A DNA stretch of 24,911 bases from a virus: IMG/VR virus record IMGVR_UViG_3300030117_003289, positions 1-24,911 of that record; one strand, 5' to 3'. The position numbers were made by a program, and so were the translations under genes. Below, one piece after another: positions 1 through 7,507 of this stretch. Below the pieces are notes generated by a model that saw nothing but the letters and a program-made list of their open reading frames with translations, was not told the origin of the DNA and ran no database searches. Each line of letters starts with the position of its first letter. Position 1 is the first letter of the stretch.

Positions 1-1
1 G

Positions 2-1135
2 ACGAAATCTGGTCTATACTCTTTGTTTATCCCAATGGAATGGAACTACGAAGGATTTATTGACGAGTTCGGAATTCCAGTATTCACTACTCCTGACACA
101 GATGTGCTTGCCCCAGACGGTGAATTAATAGATGTAGGTGTAATAGATAGTTGGCAAAACGAAGTTGATGGTTTAAAAGATGATCAAGACGCGTTAAACG
201 AGTTTTATAGACAATTTCCTAGAACAGAAGAGCATGCGTTTAGAGATGAGACTAAAAATTCTATTTTTAATCTTGTTAAAATATACGAGCAAATAGATTA
301 TAACGAAGAAATGTCTAGAACCTTAGGGATTACAATTGGTAATTTTCAATGGGTCAACGGTGTGAAAGATTCTCAAGTAATATTCTATCCAGATCCGAAA
401 GGTAGATTTAAAGTTAGTTGGGTCCCACCTCAACAACTTCAAAATAGAATGATTCTCAAAAATGGTGTAAAATATCCTGGCAATGAACACATGGGTGCTT
501 TTGGTTGTGACTCTTACGACATATCAGGAACTGTAGATGGAGAAGGTTCTAAAGGAGCTTTACACGGTTTAACTAAGTTTAGCATGGAAGACGCGCCTGC
601 GAATAGTTTCTTTTTAGAATACTTATCAAGACCGCCCACGGCTGAAATATTTTTTGAAGACGTGTTAATGGCATTAGTATTTTATGGAATGCCTATATTA
701 GCAGAGAATAATAAACCGCGGCTTTTGTATTATTTAAGACGTAGAGGATACAGAGGTTTTAGTATGAATAGACCTGATAAAGTGTGGAATAAGTTATCTG
801 TTGCAGAGAAAGAAGTTGGAGGTATACCTAACTCTTCAGAAGACATAAAGCAAGCTCATGCTGCTGCAATTGAAATGTATATACAAGATCATGTTGGCAT
901 GAGACAAGATGGTACATTTGGTGATTTATACTTTAATGATTTATTAAATGATTGGAGTAGATTTGATATCACAAAAAGAACAAAGCACGATGCAACTATA
1001 AGTTCTGGTTTAGCTATCATGGCAAACAATAGACATTTATACGCACCAAACGCTAAGATTGAAAAACCTAAACTAAATATAAATATATCCAAGTATAGTA
1101 ATACTGGTACTAATTCAAGAATAATTAAGCAATAA
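2..1135 (+). CDS. terL: Terminase large subunit, C-terminal part (5' end outside window)
   Basis: The terminase large subunit is the packaging motor that translocates genome DNA into the prohead and cuts it. Only the C-terminal part is present. The frame is open to the left edge, with in-frame residues before the first possible start codons, so the ATPase domain lies upstream of the window. The RNase H-like nuclease domain is recognisable from three acidic positions in typical contexts. These are the Asp of FGCDSYD (codon at 509), the Glu of ILAENNK (codon at 704) and the Asp of RTKHDATISSGLAIMAN (codon at 989). Together they match the Asp/Glu/Asp metal-binding set of terminase nucleases. The stop codon is two bases before the portal start, the usual terL-portal order. 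Identification rests on these motifs and on gene order; the missing Walker motifs cannot be checked here. Confidence 0.92.
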   Translation, partial: TKSGLYSLFIPMEWNYEGFIDEFGIPVFTTPDTDVLAPDGELIDVGVIDSWQNEVDGLKDDQDALNEFYRQFPRTEEHAFRDETKNSIFNLVKIYEQIDYNEEMSRTLGITIGNFQWVNGVKDSQVIFYPDPKGRFKVSWVPPQQLQNRMILKNGVKYPGNEHMGAFGCDSYDISGTVDGEGSKGALHGLTKFSMEDAPANSFFLEYLSRPPTAEIFFEDVLMALVFYGMPILAENNKPRLLYYLRRRGYRGFSMNRPDKVWNKLSVAEKEVGGIPNSSEDIKQAHAAAIEMYIQDHVGMRQDGTFGDLYFNDLLNDWSRFDITKRTKHDATISSGLAIMANNRHLYAPNAKIEKPKLNINISKYSNTGTNSRIIKQ

Positions 1136-1137
1136 AT

Positions 1138-3624
1138 ATGGCAGAGTCTGGCATTAAAAGTTATTTTCCGAGTCAAACAGTAAGTGATGCTGAAAAGCTA
1201 AGCTATGATTATGGTTTAAAAGTAGCTAAAGCAATAGAAACAGAATGGTTTAATAATAGTAGAACTATTAATAAATACAAATCTAATCATAATAATTTTC
1301 ATAATTTAAGATTATATGCTCGAGGAGAGCAGTCAATACAAAAATACAAGGATGAGTTATCTATAAATGGTGATTTGTCCTATCTTAATTTAGATTGGAA
1401 ACCTGTTCCCATTATATCTAAATTTGTCGATATTGTTGTTAATGGTATTGCCGAAAGAACATATGATATAACAGCTTTTTCTCAAGACCCCCATGGTGTT
1501 GAAAAAAGAACCAAGTACATGGAGGATATATTAGATGATATGGAAAACCAAAGTTTCAATCAATTTACAGCTGAAGCATTTGGTGTTGATACTACTAGAA
1601 GTAACGAAAAGAGTTTACCAGAATCATCTGAAGAATTACAACTTCATATGCAACTTAATTATAAGCAAGCGGTTGAAATAGCAGAAGAGCAAGCGCTAAG
1701 CGTTTTGATGGAGGGTAATAATTATGAATTAATAAAAAAGCGATTTTATTATGACTTAACAGTTCTTGGTATTGGAGCTGTAAAAACTTCTTTTAACACT
1801 TCAGAGGGTGTTATTATTGATTATGTTGATCCAGCTAATTTAGTATACTCGCATACTGACTCCCCTTATTTTGAGGATATATACTACGTAGGCGAAGTAA
1901 AATCTATACCAGTAAATGAATTGGCAAAGCAATTTCCTCATTTAACAGAAAGTGATCTTGAAGATATAATGAAGAATAAATCTTATAATAGAAATAGTTA
2001 TAACACAAGATATTCAATAGATAAAGAGGACAACAATACGGTTCAAGTTTTATATTTTAATTATAAAACATATATGAACGAGGTTTATAAAAATAAAGAA
2101 ACTGCCACTGGAGGAGAGAAAATTATACCTAAAGATGATTCTTTTAATCCTCCAGAAAATATGGAAGGAGGTTATAGCAAAATGATTAGATCAATAGAAT
2201 GTCTTTATGATGGCGCTATGGTTTTAGGAACAGACAGATTACTTAAATGGGAGATGGCTAAAAATATGATGCGTCCCAAAAGTGATTTCACTAAAGTAAA
2301 AATGAATTATGCTATTGTTGCTCCTAGAATGTATGATGGTAAAATTGATTCATTAGTAAAGCGTATAACTGGTTTTGCTGATATGATTCAATTAACACAT
2401 CTCAAGCTTCAGCAAGTGATGGCAAGATTGATCCCAGATGGAGTTTATTTAGATGCTGATGGTTTAGCTGAAATAGATTTAGGAAACGGTACTAATTATA
2501 ATCCGCAAGAAGCTTTAAATATGTTTTTCCAAACTGGATCTGTTATTGGTAGGTCATTCACCTCAGAAGGTGACATGAATCCAGGTAAAGTGCCTATTCA
2601 AGAGATTGGTAGTGGTAGTGGCGGTGGAAAAATGCAAGCGCTTATAGGTAATTATAATTACTACTTACAAATGATAAGAGATGTGACTGGTTTGAATGAA
2701 GCTAGAGATGCTTCAACTCCAGATGTAAATTCATTAGTAGGCGTGCAAAAAATGGCAGCTGCAAATAGCAATACAGCAACTAGACATATATTACAGGCTG
2801 GTTTATATTTAACTGCTGAGGTAGCGGAGTGTTTATCTCTTAGAATATCAGATATTATAGAATATTCACCAACTAAAGACGCTTTTATCCAAGCTATAGG
2901 AGCGCATAACGTTGCTACTTTATCAGAAATGTCTGAATTACATCTTTATGACTTTGGAATATTTTTAAGTCTTCAACCAGATGAAGAAGAAAGGAGTGTA
3001 CTTGAAAACAATATACAAATGGCACTACAACAAGGTGGTATAGAATTAGAAGACGCAATTGATCTTAGAGAAATTAAAAATATAAAACTTGCAAACCAAC
3101 TACTTAAAATACGTAGAAAAAAGAAACAAGAGCAAGATAGACAGAGAGAATTAGAAAATATAGAAGCTCAATCACAAGCCAACGCTCAAGCCGCTCAACA
3201 AGCTGCAGAAATAGAAATGCAAAAGAACCAAGCTATAACAGAACAAAAATCTCAAATAGTTCAATTGCAAGGACAAGTGGATGTTCAGAAAATGCAACAA
3301 GAAGCTGAGTTGAAAAAGCAATTAATGCAGATGGAATTTGAGATGAACATGCAATTAAAGCAAATGGATGTTCAAGCAGCTGCTGCAACGGACATGCAGA
3401 AAGAAAATAGAAAAGATCAAAGATTACAAGTGCAAGCAGCACAACAAGCTCAACTTGTAGATAAGAGAGGTAAACAACAATCAAATCTAACTGATAGAAA
3501 AAACTCTCAACAATCGGAACTTATAGATCAAAAACAAACTGGAAAACCGCCTAAAAACTTTGAATCAGTAGGTAATGATGTATTAGGCGGAGGTTTTAAT
3601 TTAGGAAGATTCGGACCTAGTTAA
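1138..3624 (+). CDS. Portal protein with long C-terminal coiled tail
   Basis: The portal forms the ring at one vertex through which DNA is packaged and ejected. It is also the docking point for terminase and later for the tail. The protein has 828 residues, long for a portal but similar to crAss-like ones as I recall them. Recognisable stretches are NLDWKPVPIISKFVDIVV near residue 84, a region around residues 515-550 that includes TGLNEARDASTPD followed by AAANSNTATRHI, and a mixed helical core. From about residue 656 to 800 it becomes an almost uninterrupted Gln/Met/Glu/Lys-rich coiled coil, ending in a short Gly-rich tail (GGGFNLGRFGPS). The start ATG lies two bases after the terminase stop with no Shine-Dalgarno sequence, so translation may be coupled. 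The call is based on family-like motifs and on position between terminase and capsid genes. Confidence 0.87.
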   Translation: MAESGIKSYFPSQTVSDAEKLSYDYGLKVAKAIETEWFNNSRTINKYKSNHNNFHNLRLYARGEQSIQKYKDELSINGDLSYLNLDWKPVPIISKFVDIVVNGIAERTYDITAFSQDPHGVEKRTKYMEDILDDMENQSFNQFTAEAFGVDTTRSNEKSLPESSEELQLHMQLNYKQAVEIAEEQALSVLMEGNNYELIKKRFYYDLTVLGIGAVKTSFNTSEGVIIDYVDPANLVYSHTDSPYFEDIYYVGEVKSIPVNELAKQFPHLTESDLEDIMKNKSYNRNSYNTRYSIDKEDNNTVQVLYFNYKTYMNEVYKNKETATGGEKIIPKDDSFNPPENMEGGYSKMIRSIECLYDGAMVLGTDRLLKWEMAKNMMRPKSDFTKVKMNYAIVAPRMYDGKIDSLVKRITGFADMIQLTHLKLQQVMARLIPDGVYLDADGLAEIDLGNGTNYNPQEALNMFFQTGSVIGRSFTSEGDMNPGKVPIQEIGSGSGGGKMQALIGNYNYYLQMIRDVTGLNEARDASTPDVNSLVGVQKMAAANSNTATRHILQAGLYLTAEVAECLSLRISDIIEYSPTKDAFIQAIGAHNVATLSEMSELHLYDFGIFLSLQPDEEERSVLENNIQMALQQGGIELEDAIDLREIKNIKLANQLLKIRRKKKQEQDRQRELENIEAQSQANAQAAQQAAEIEMQKNQAITEQKSQIVQLQGQVDVQKMQQEAELKKQLMQMEFEMNMQLKQMDVQAAAATDMQKENRKDQRLQVQAAQQAQLVDKRGKQQSNLTDRKNSQQSELIDQKQTGKPPKNFESVGNDVLGGGFNLGRFGPS

Positions 3625-3652
3625 AAATTATTAATTATTATTATATTATATT

Positions 3653-4864
3653 ATGGAAGAAAAAGAACAACAAGTAATTGAAGAAGTTACAGAAAACAAT
3701 CAACAAGACCCAGGAGATGAAAACGTGGTAAAAGTTGACACAAGTAAGTTTAAATCTGCTCAAGATGACAATGTTATAAAGGTAGATTTAAGTAAACCAC
3801 CAACACCAAAAGAAGAAAAAAATGAAACTAAAGAAAGTAACACTAACGACAACGGAGTGGCTGCAGAGTCTAAAAATGCCGACTCCTCACAAGAACAAGA
3901 AGAAGTACAACCGGAAGCAGAAGCACAAGAAGCTCCAGTATTAGAAGAGATAACTGAAGATTCTACTGAAGAAGAGGTTGCTGAAGTACAGGAGCAAGTA
4001 CAAGAAGCTGTAGCGCAATCAGAAGCTACTGGAAAACCACTACCAGAGAATATCCAAAATTTAATAAATTTCATGGAAGATACTGGTGGAGATTTAAATG
4101 ACTACGTAAAACTTAATCAAGATTATAGTAAGTTAGATGATAAAAACGTATTATATGAATATTACAGACAAACAAAACCTCATTTAAATAATGAAGAAAT
4201 TAACTTCCTTATGGAAGATTCGTTTTCTTATGATGAAGAAGTAGATGAAGAAAGAGATATACGAAGAAAAAAATTAGCGCTAAAAGAGCAAGTTGCCAGC
4301 GCTAGAGCCCATCTAGACGGGCAAAAGTCTAGATACTATAACGAAATCAAAGCTGGTTCAAAGCTAACGCTTGAGCAACAAAAAGCAATTGATTTCTTTA
4401 ATAGATACAACAAGGAGTCACAAGCAAATCAAAAAATACTTAAAAACAACAGTGATATTTTTACACAAAAAACTGAACAAGTTTTTAACGACAAATTCAA
4501 AGGTTTTGAATACAATGTTGGTAGTAAAAAATATAGATTTAACGTTAACAATGTTGAAGAGGTTAAAAACACCCAAAGTAATATAAACAATTTTACCAAA
4601 AAGTTTTTGGATAAAAATTCTGCTTTAAAAGATGCTAAGGGTTACCACAAATCTCTTTACACGGCGATGAATGCTGATGCTGTTGCAAAACACTTTTATG
4701 AACAAGGAAGAGCAGATGCTATGAAAGATAGTATTGCGAAATCAAAAAATGTAGATATGACACCGAGACAAAGTCATGGTGAAATAAGTGCAGGTGGAAT
4801 AAAAGTAAAAGTATTAGGCGATGATGTTAATGATTTTAAGTTTAAAATTAAAAATAAAAAATAA
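3653..4864 (+). CDS. Probable capsid scaffolding protein
   Basis: This 403-residue protein sits directly between portal and major capsid genes, the usual place of a scaffold. Residues 1-140 are highly acidic and low in complexity, rich in Glu, Gln and Val, with repeated EEV/EVQEQVQEAV-like heptads, so they are probably disordered or coiled. Residues about 140-330 are charged and predicted helical by eye. The C-terminal end is strongly basic (FKFKIKNKK), a feature seen in scaffolds that bind the inner shell through a positive tail. No catalytic motif of a prohead protease is seen. The start follows a pure A/T leader (ttatattatattATGG) after a 28-base gap. Scaffold is an inference from position and composition; it could instead be a minor head protein. 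Confidence 0.55.
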   Translation: MEEKEQQVIEEVTENNQQDPGDENVVKVDTSKFKSAQDDNVIKVDLSKPPTPKEEKNETKESNTNDNGVAAESKNADSSQEQEEVQPEAEAQEAPVLEEITEDSTEEEVAEVQEQVQEAVAQSEATGKPLPENIQNLINFMEDTGGDLNDYVKLNQDYSKLDDKNVLYEYYRQTKPHLNNEEINFLMEDSFSYDEEVDEERDIRRKKLALKEQVASARAHLDGQKSRYYNEIKAGSKLTLEQQKAIDFFNRYNKESQANQKILKNNSDIFTQKTEQVFNDKFKGFEYNVGSKKYRFNVNNVEEVKNTQSNINNFTKKFLDKNSALKDAKGYHKSLYTAMNADAVAKHFYEQGRADAMKDSIAKSKNVDMTPRQSHGEISAGGIKVKVLGDDVNDFKFKIKNKK

Positions 4865-4888
4865 ATAATAATTTAAAAATTAAAAAAA

Positions 4889-6397
4889 ATGGCAATTACT
4901 GCAGGAAGTAATTTGAATAGCGTTGCTGCTCCACAAAAGCAAACGTTAAATTCAAATTATCTAGACTTAGCTACGGGATCTGCGGATACTCTAGGCTGGG
5001 CACAACAATACGTACCAGATCTAATGGACAAAGAAGCTGAGGTTTTTGGAAACAGAACTATCTCAGGATTTCTTTCGCAAGTTGGAGCTGAAGAGGCTAT
5101 GACAGCTGATCAAGTTGTATGGTCTGAGCAAGGTAGATTACATCTATCTTATAAATGTTCGATGATCGATCACGATGCTGGTATATCTGGTAACTTAGGT
5201 TGTAAAATCGAAATATTAACTGATATGGATGGTCAAGATCCAGGTAATGATCACGGTGTTCGTTTACACGATACTGTTATTGTAGCTGGTGGAACTGGTC
5301 AAACATTTAAAGGTGTTGTGACGGAAGTTTCAACTGTTTATATTGAAGTTATACCTTATGATGCAAATGATTCAGTTATCGCTAATGGTACTGACAACTG
5401 TACTGTATTAGTTTATGGTTCTGAGTTCAAAAAAGGAGTTTCATATCCTGGTGCTTTAGCTGATGCTGGTGCTTCGCATGCTGCTTCAACTGAATCAAGA
5501 GGCGCTAACGAACCAGTTTTCAAATCATTTAGTAACAAACCAATTATTATTAAAGATTACTACGAAGTGTCAGGTTCTGATGCATCTAGAATTGGTTGGG
5601 TAGAAGTTACTGCTGAAGATGGTACTGCTGGATATTTATGGTACTTAAAAGCTGAAGCTGACACAAGATCACGTTTTACTGATTACTTAGAAATGTCAAT
5701 GATTGAAGGTATGAAAGCTTCAGGAACTAACGACGCTGATTTAGCTGTTCACAATGAAGATGGTGCTGCTACTGGTACTGAAGGTTTATTTGCTGCTATC
5801 GAAGATAGAGGTAATTTAACTTCTGGTGTTACTGGTGTTAACGCTGCAACTGATTTAGCTGAATTTGATGCTATCTTAGCTGAATTTGACAAGCAAGGTG
5901 CTATTGAAGAAAACATGATGTTTGTAAACAGAGCTACTTCATTAGCTATGGATGACATGTTAGCTTCTATGAATTCTTATGGAGCTGGTGGTACATCTTA
6001 TGGTGTATTTGATAACTCTGAAGACATGGCACTTAATTTAGGTTTCTCTGGATTCCGAAGAGGTTCTTATGACTTCTATAAATCTGACTTTAGATACTTA
6101 AATGATTTAGCTACTAGAGGTGGTATTAACGCTGTTGCTGGTGCTAGCGCTATTAGAGGGGTTGTAATCCCAGCTGGTACATCAACTGTTTATGACCAAC
6201 AATTAGGTAAAAACATGAAACGTCCATTTTTACATGTTAGATATAGAGCTTCACAAACTGACAATAGAAGAATGAAGACGTGGGTTACTGGTTCTGTTGG
6301 TGCTGCTACTTCAGCGCTTGATGCGATGCAAATACACATGCTTTCTGAAAGATGTTTAATTGTGCAAGGTGCTAACAACTTTATGTTAATGAAGTAA
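4889..6397 (+). CDS. Major capsid protein (probable HK97 fold)
   Basis: This 502-residue protein probably forms the icosahedral shell. Evidence is its position after portal and scaffold, its size, and an N-terminal region typical of environmental phage capsid proteins: WAQQYVPDLMDKEAEVFGNR near residue 37, then ADQVVWSEQGRLHLSYK near residue 73. Residues about 88-182 look like an inserted beta domain (VRLHDTVIVAGGTGQTFKG through TVLVYGSEFKKG), perhaps equivalent to the insertion domains of larger HK97-type capsids. The C-terminal half reads as the mixed alpha/beta core. Codons are strongly biased to GGT for Gly and GCT for Ala compared with neighbouring genes, as expected for a very highly expressed protein. 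A strong intrinsic terminator follows immediately, also typical of a capsid gene. There is no signal of N-terminal delta-domain cleavage that I can place. Confidence 0.85.
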   Translation: MAITAGSNLNSVAAPQKQTLNSNYLDLATGSADTLGWAQQYVPDLMDKEAEVFGNRTISGFLSQVGAEEAMTADQVVWSEQGRLHLSYKCSMIDHDAGISGNLGCKIEILTDMDGQDPGNDHGVRLHDTVIVAGGTGQTFKGVVTEVSTVYIEVIPYDANDSVIANGTDNCTVLVYGSEFKKGVSYPGALADAGASHAASTESRGANEPVFKSFSNKPIIIKDYYEVSGSDASRIGWVEVTAEDGTAGYLWYLKAEADTRSRFTDYLEMSMIEGMKASGTNDADLAVHNEDGAATGTEGLFAAIEDRGNLTSGVTGVNAATDLAEFDAILAEFDKQGAIEENMMFVNRATSLAMDDMLASMNSYGAGGTSYGVFDNSEDMALNLGFSGFRRGSYDFYKSDFRYLNDLATRGGINAVAGASAIRGVVIPAGTSTVYDQQLGKNMKRPFLHVRYRASQTDNRRMKTWVTGSVGAATSALDAMQIHMLSERCLIVQGANNFMLMK

Positions 6398-6411
6398 GCA
6401 TTTATTATATT

Positions 6412-6450
6412 AAAGAGGTTGGGGGTTAGTCCCCAACCCCTTTATTTTTA
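6412..6450 (+). terminator. Rho-independent terminator after the capsid gene
   Basis: A perfect eight-pair GC-rich stem (ggttgggg at 6417-6424 with ccccaacc at 6431-6438) closes a six-base loop. It can be extended by a G-C and three A-T pairs across one mismatch, and a T-rich run (tttattttta) follows. It lies 15 bases after the capsid stop and ahead of the next gene on the same strand. It probably ends much of the capsid message, with read-through or a new promoter serving the downstream genes. Confidence 0.85.
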
Positions 6451-6473
6451 TTAATTTTATTATATATTATATT

Positions 6474-7283
6474 ATGGCAAAAAAACAAGAAATAAAAAAG
6501 GAAATGGTAGAGGTACCTGTTGTTGAAACACCAACTGTTGAAACACCAAAACCTAAAAAACAAGAGTGGGAAATAAAGGATAGAGTTTACTATTTAAAAG
6601 GTAGAAAAAAACCATTAAGTAGATCTATTAGATCGTCAAACATTTATTATTTTGATGAAAAAAAAGGTTATGAAAGAGAGTTGAAATACTGTATTAATCA
6701 AACTACTTGTTTTGTAGATGAAATGAAAGGCGATCAAAGACTAGAGCATATTATTTTTAGAAATGGCGCTCTGTTTGTTGAAAGATCTAAAACAGTACTA
6801 CAAAAGTTATTATCTTTATACCACCCACATAGAGATCAATTATTCTACGAGTTCAAACCACAAAGAATAGCTGAAAACCAAATAGACATGCTAGAACTAG
6901 AAATAGAAGCATTAAACGCTGCTAAGAACTTAGATATTGATATAGCAGAGGCTGTTATGCGCGTAGAATTAGGTTCTAGAGTGTCAGAGATGAGTTCTAA
7001 AGAACTTAAAAGAGATTTATTGTTATATGCTAAGAAAAACCCTAGTTTGTTCTTAGATTTAGTAAATGATGAAAATGTTGTTCTTAGAAACTTTGGTATT
7101 AGAGCTACTGAATCAGGGATAATTAAATTATCTCAAGATCAAAGAACGTTTACTTGGGCTTCTAACAACAGAAAACTAATGAATGTTCCGTTTGATGAGC
7201 ACCCATACTCAGCGCTAGCCTCATGGTTTAAAACTGACGAGGGAATGGAAATATACACAAGTATAGAAAAAAGATTAAAATAA
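6474..7283 (+). CDS. Conserved post-capsid structural protein, function unknown
   Basis: This 269-residue protein lies directly downstream of the capsid gene and its terminator. The first 30 residues are Lys/Glu/Pro-rich and probably flexible, and include two tandem VETP units. The body begins at about residue 31 (EWEIKDRVYYLKGRKKPLS). A central helical stretch contains LEIEALNAAKNLDIDIAEAVMRVE, followed by SSKELKRDLLLYAKKNP, and a C-terminal segment has RTFTWASNNRKLM and WFKTDEGMEIY. I recall similar proteins next to capsid genes in many uncultured marine phages, but no biochemical role. The position suggests a head completion, decoration or assembly role; no enzymatic motif is visible. The leader before the ATG closely resembles that of the scaffold gene. 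Confidence 0.72.
   Translation: MAKKQEIKKEMVEVPVVETPTVETPKPKKQEWEIKDRVYYLKGRKKPLSRSIRSSNIYYFDEKKGYERELKYCINQTTCFVDEMKGDQRLEHIIFRNGALFVERSKTVLQKLLSLYHPHRDQLFYEFKPQRIAENQIDMLELEIEALNAAKNLDIDIAEAVMRVELGSRVSEMSSKELKRDLLLYAKKNPSLFLDLVNDENVVLRNFGIRATESGIIKLSQDQRTFTWASNNRKLMNVPFDEHPYSALASWFKTDEGMEIYTSIEKRLK
6522..6551 (+). repeat. Two tandem 15-base units (VETPx)
   Basis: The units gttgaaacaccaact and gttgaaacaccaaaa follow each other directly and stay in frame, giving the repeated peptide VETP in the flexible N terminus of the post-capsid protein. This is a short coding repeat, likely from slippage or a local duplication. Confidence 0.7.
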
Positions 7284-7290
7284 TCTAACT

Positions 7291-7325
7291 GTAGAGCGGT
7301 CGCCCTACGGGGCGATCGTAGCTAC
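7291..7325 (+). promoter_or_regulatory. UACG-capped RNA hairpin in the intergenic gap
   Basis: A long inverted repeat fills most of the 56-base gap between the post-capsid gene and the small Cys-rich gene. The core stem pairs 7297-7305 with 7310-7318 and closes a UACG tetraloop through a C-G pair, which is the extra-stable UNCG type. An outer four-pair stem (gtag at 7291-7294 with ctac at 7322-7325) is separated by a small internal loop. No U tract follows on the plus strand, so it does not look like a normal intrinsic terminator. It could protect mRNA ends, mark a processing site or influence translation of the next gene, whose ATG is 15 bases downstream. Confidence 0.65.
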
Positions 7326-7339
7326 ACAAACAAAAAAAT

Positions 7340-7498
7340 ATGAAATCAAAAGGATTAGGCGACTCAATAGAAAAATTCACAAAAGCAACGGGAATACATA
7401 CTGTAGTTACAAGAAGCGCAAGAGCACTTGGTAAAAAAGATTGTGGTTGCGGAAAAAGAAAACAACAACTAAACAAGATGTTTCCTTATAAAAAATAA
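7340..7498 (+). CDS. Small basic Cys-rich protein (52 residues)
   Basis: A short gene between the post-capsid gene and the first ring protein gene. It starts at ATG 7340 after an A-rich leader and stops at 7496-7498. The N-terminal part (KGLGDSIEKFTKATGI) looks like a small amphipathic helix, and the middle is basic. The C-terminal part carries a Cys-Gly-Cys motif (DCGCGKRKQQLNKMFPYKK). Two cysteines are too few for a zinc site within one chain, so a metal site would need a second copy or a partner; a disulphide or structural turn is also possible. I recall similar DCGC-K-R-LNKMFPY small proteins in the head module of many environmental phages. Composition, reading frame and tight spacing to neighbours support a real gene. 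The function is unknown; a minor virion or head-tail joining component is plausible. Confidence 0.78.
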   Translation: MKSKGLGDSIEKFTKATGIHTVVTRSARALGKKDCGCGKRKQQLNKMFPYKK

Positions 7499-7507
7499 AA
7501 AAATATT

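Noticed and set aside
23-25. TTG as a start codon for the terminase frame
   Set aside because: The frame is open to the left edge and residues before it (TKSGLYSLF) read as terminase sequence, so the gene is cut by the window rather than starting here.
889-1176. Antisense frame with hydrophobic translation opposite the terminase end
   Set aside because: It lies opposite a conserved nuclease domain, crosses into the portal gene and has no gene-like features. It is a shadow of the plus-strand gene.
3233-4074. Antisense frames opposite the portal coil and the acidic scaffold (3233-3484 and 3760-4074)
   Set aside because: Their Leu- or Ser/Cys-rich translations are the expected complements of Gln- and Glu-rich coding sequence on the plus strand.
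4371-4586. Second plus-strand frame inside the scaffold-like gene
   Set aside because: It is out of frame with a well-supported gene, Lys/Thr-rich from A-rich DNA, and has no separate leader.
7291-7325. Hairpin as an intrinsic terminator on either strand
   Set aside because: No T-run follows on the plus strand, and on the minus strand the following sequence (agttagattatttta) is only weakly T-rich, so I list it as a structured element of unknown role.
7285-7476. Antisense frame over the small Cys-rich gene
   Set aside because: The plus-strand frame has a better start context, a coherent basic helix plus the CGC motif and correct spacing; the minus frame runs through the hairpin.
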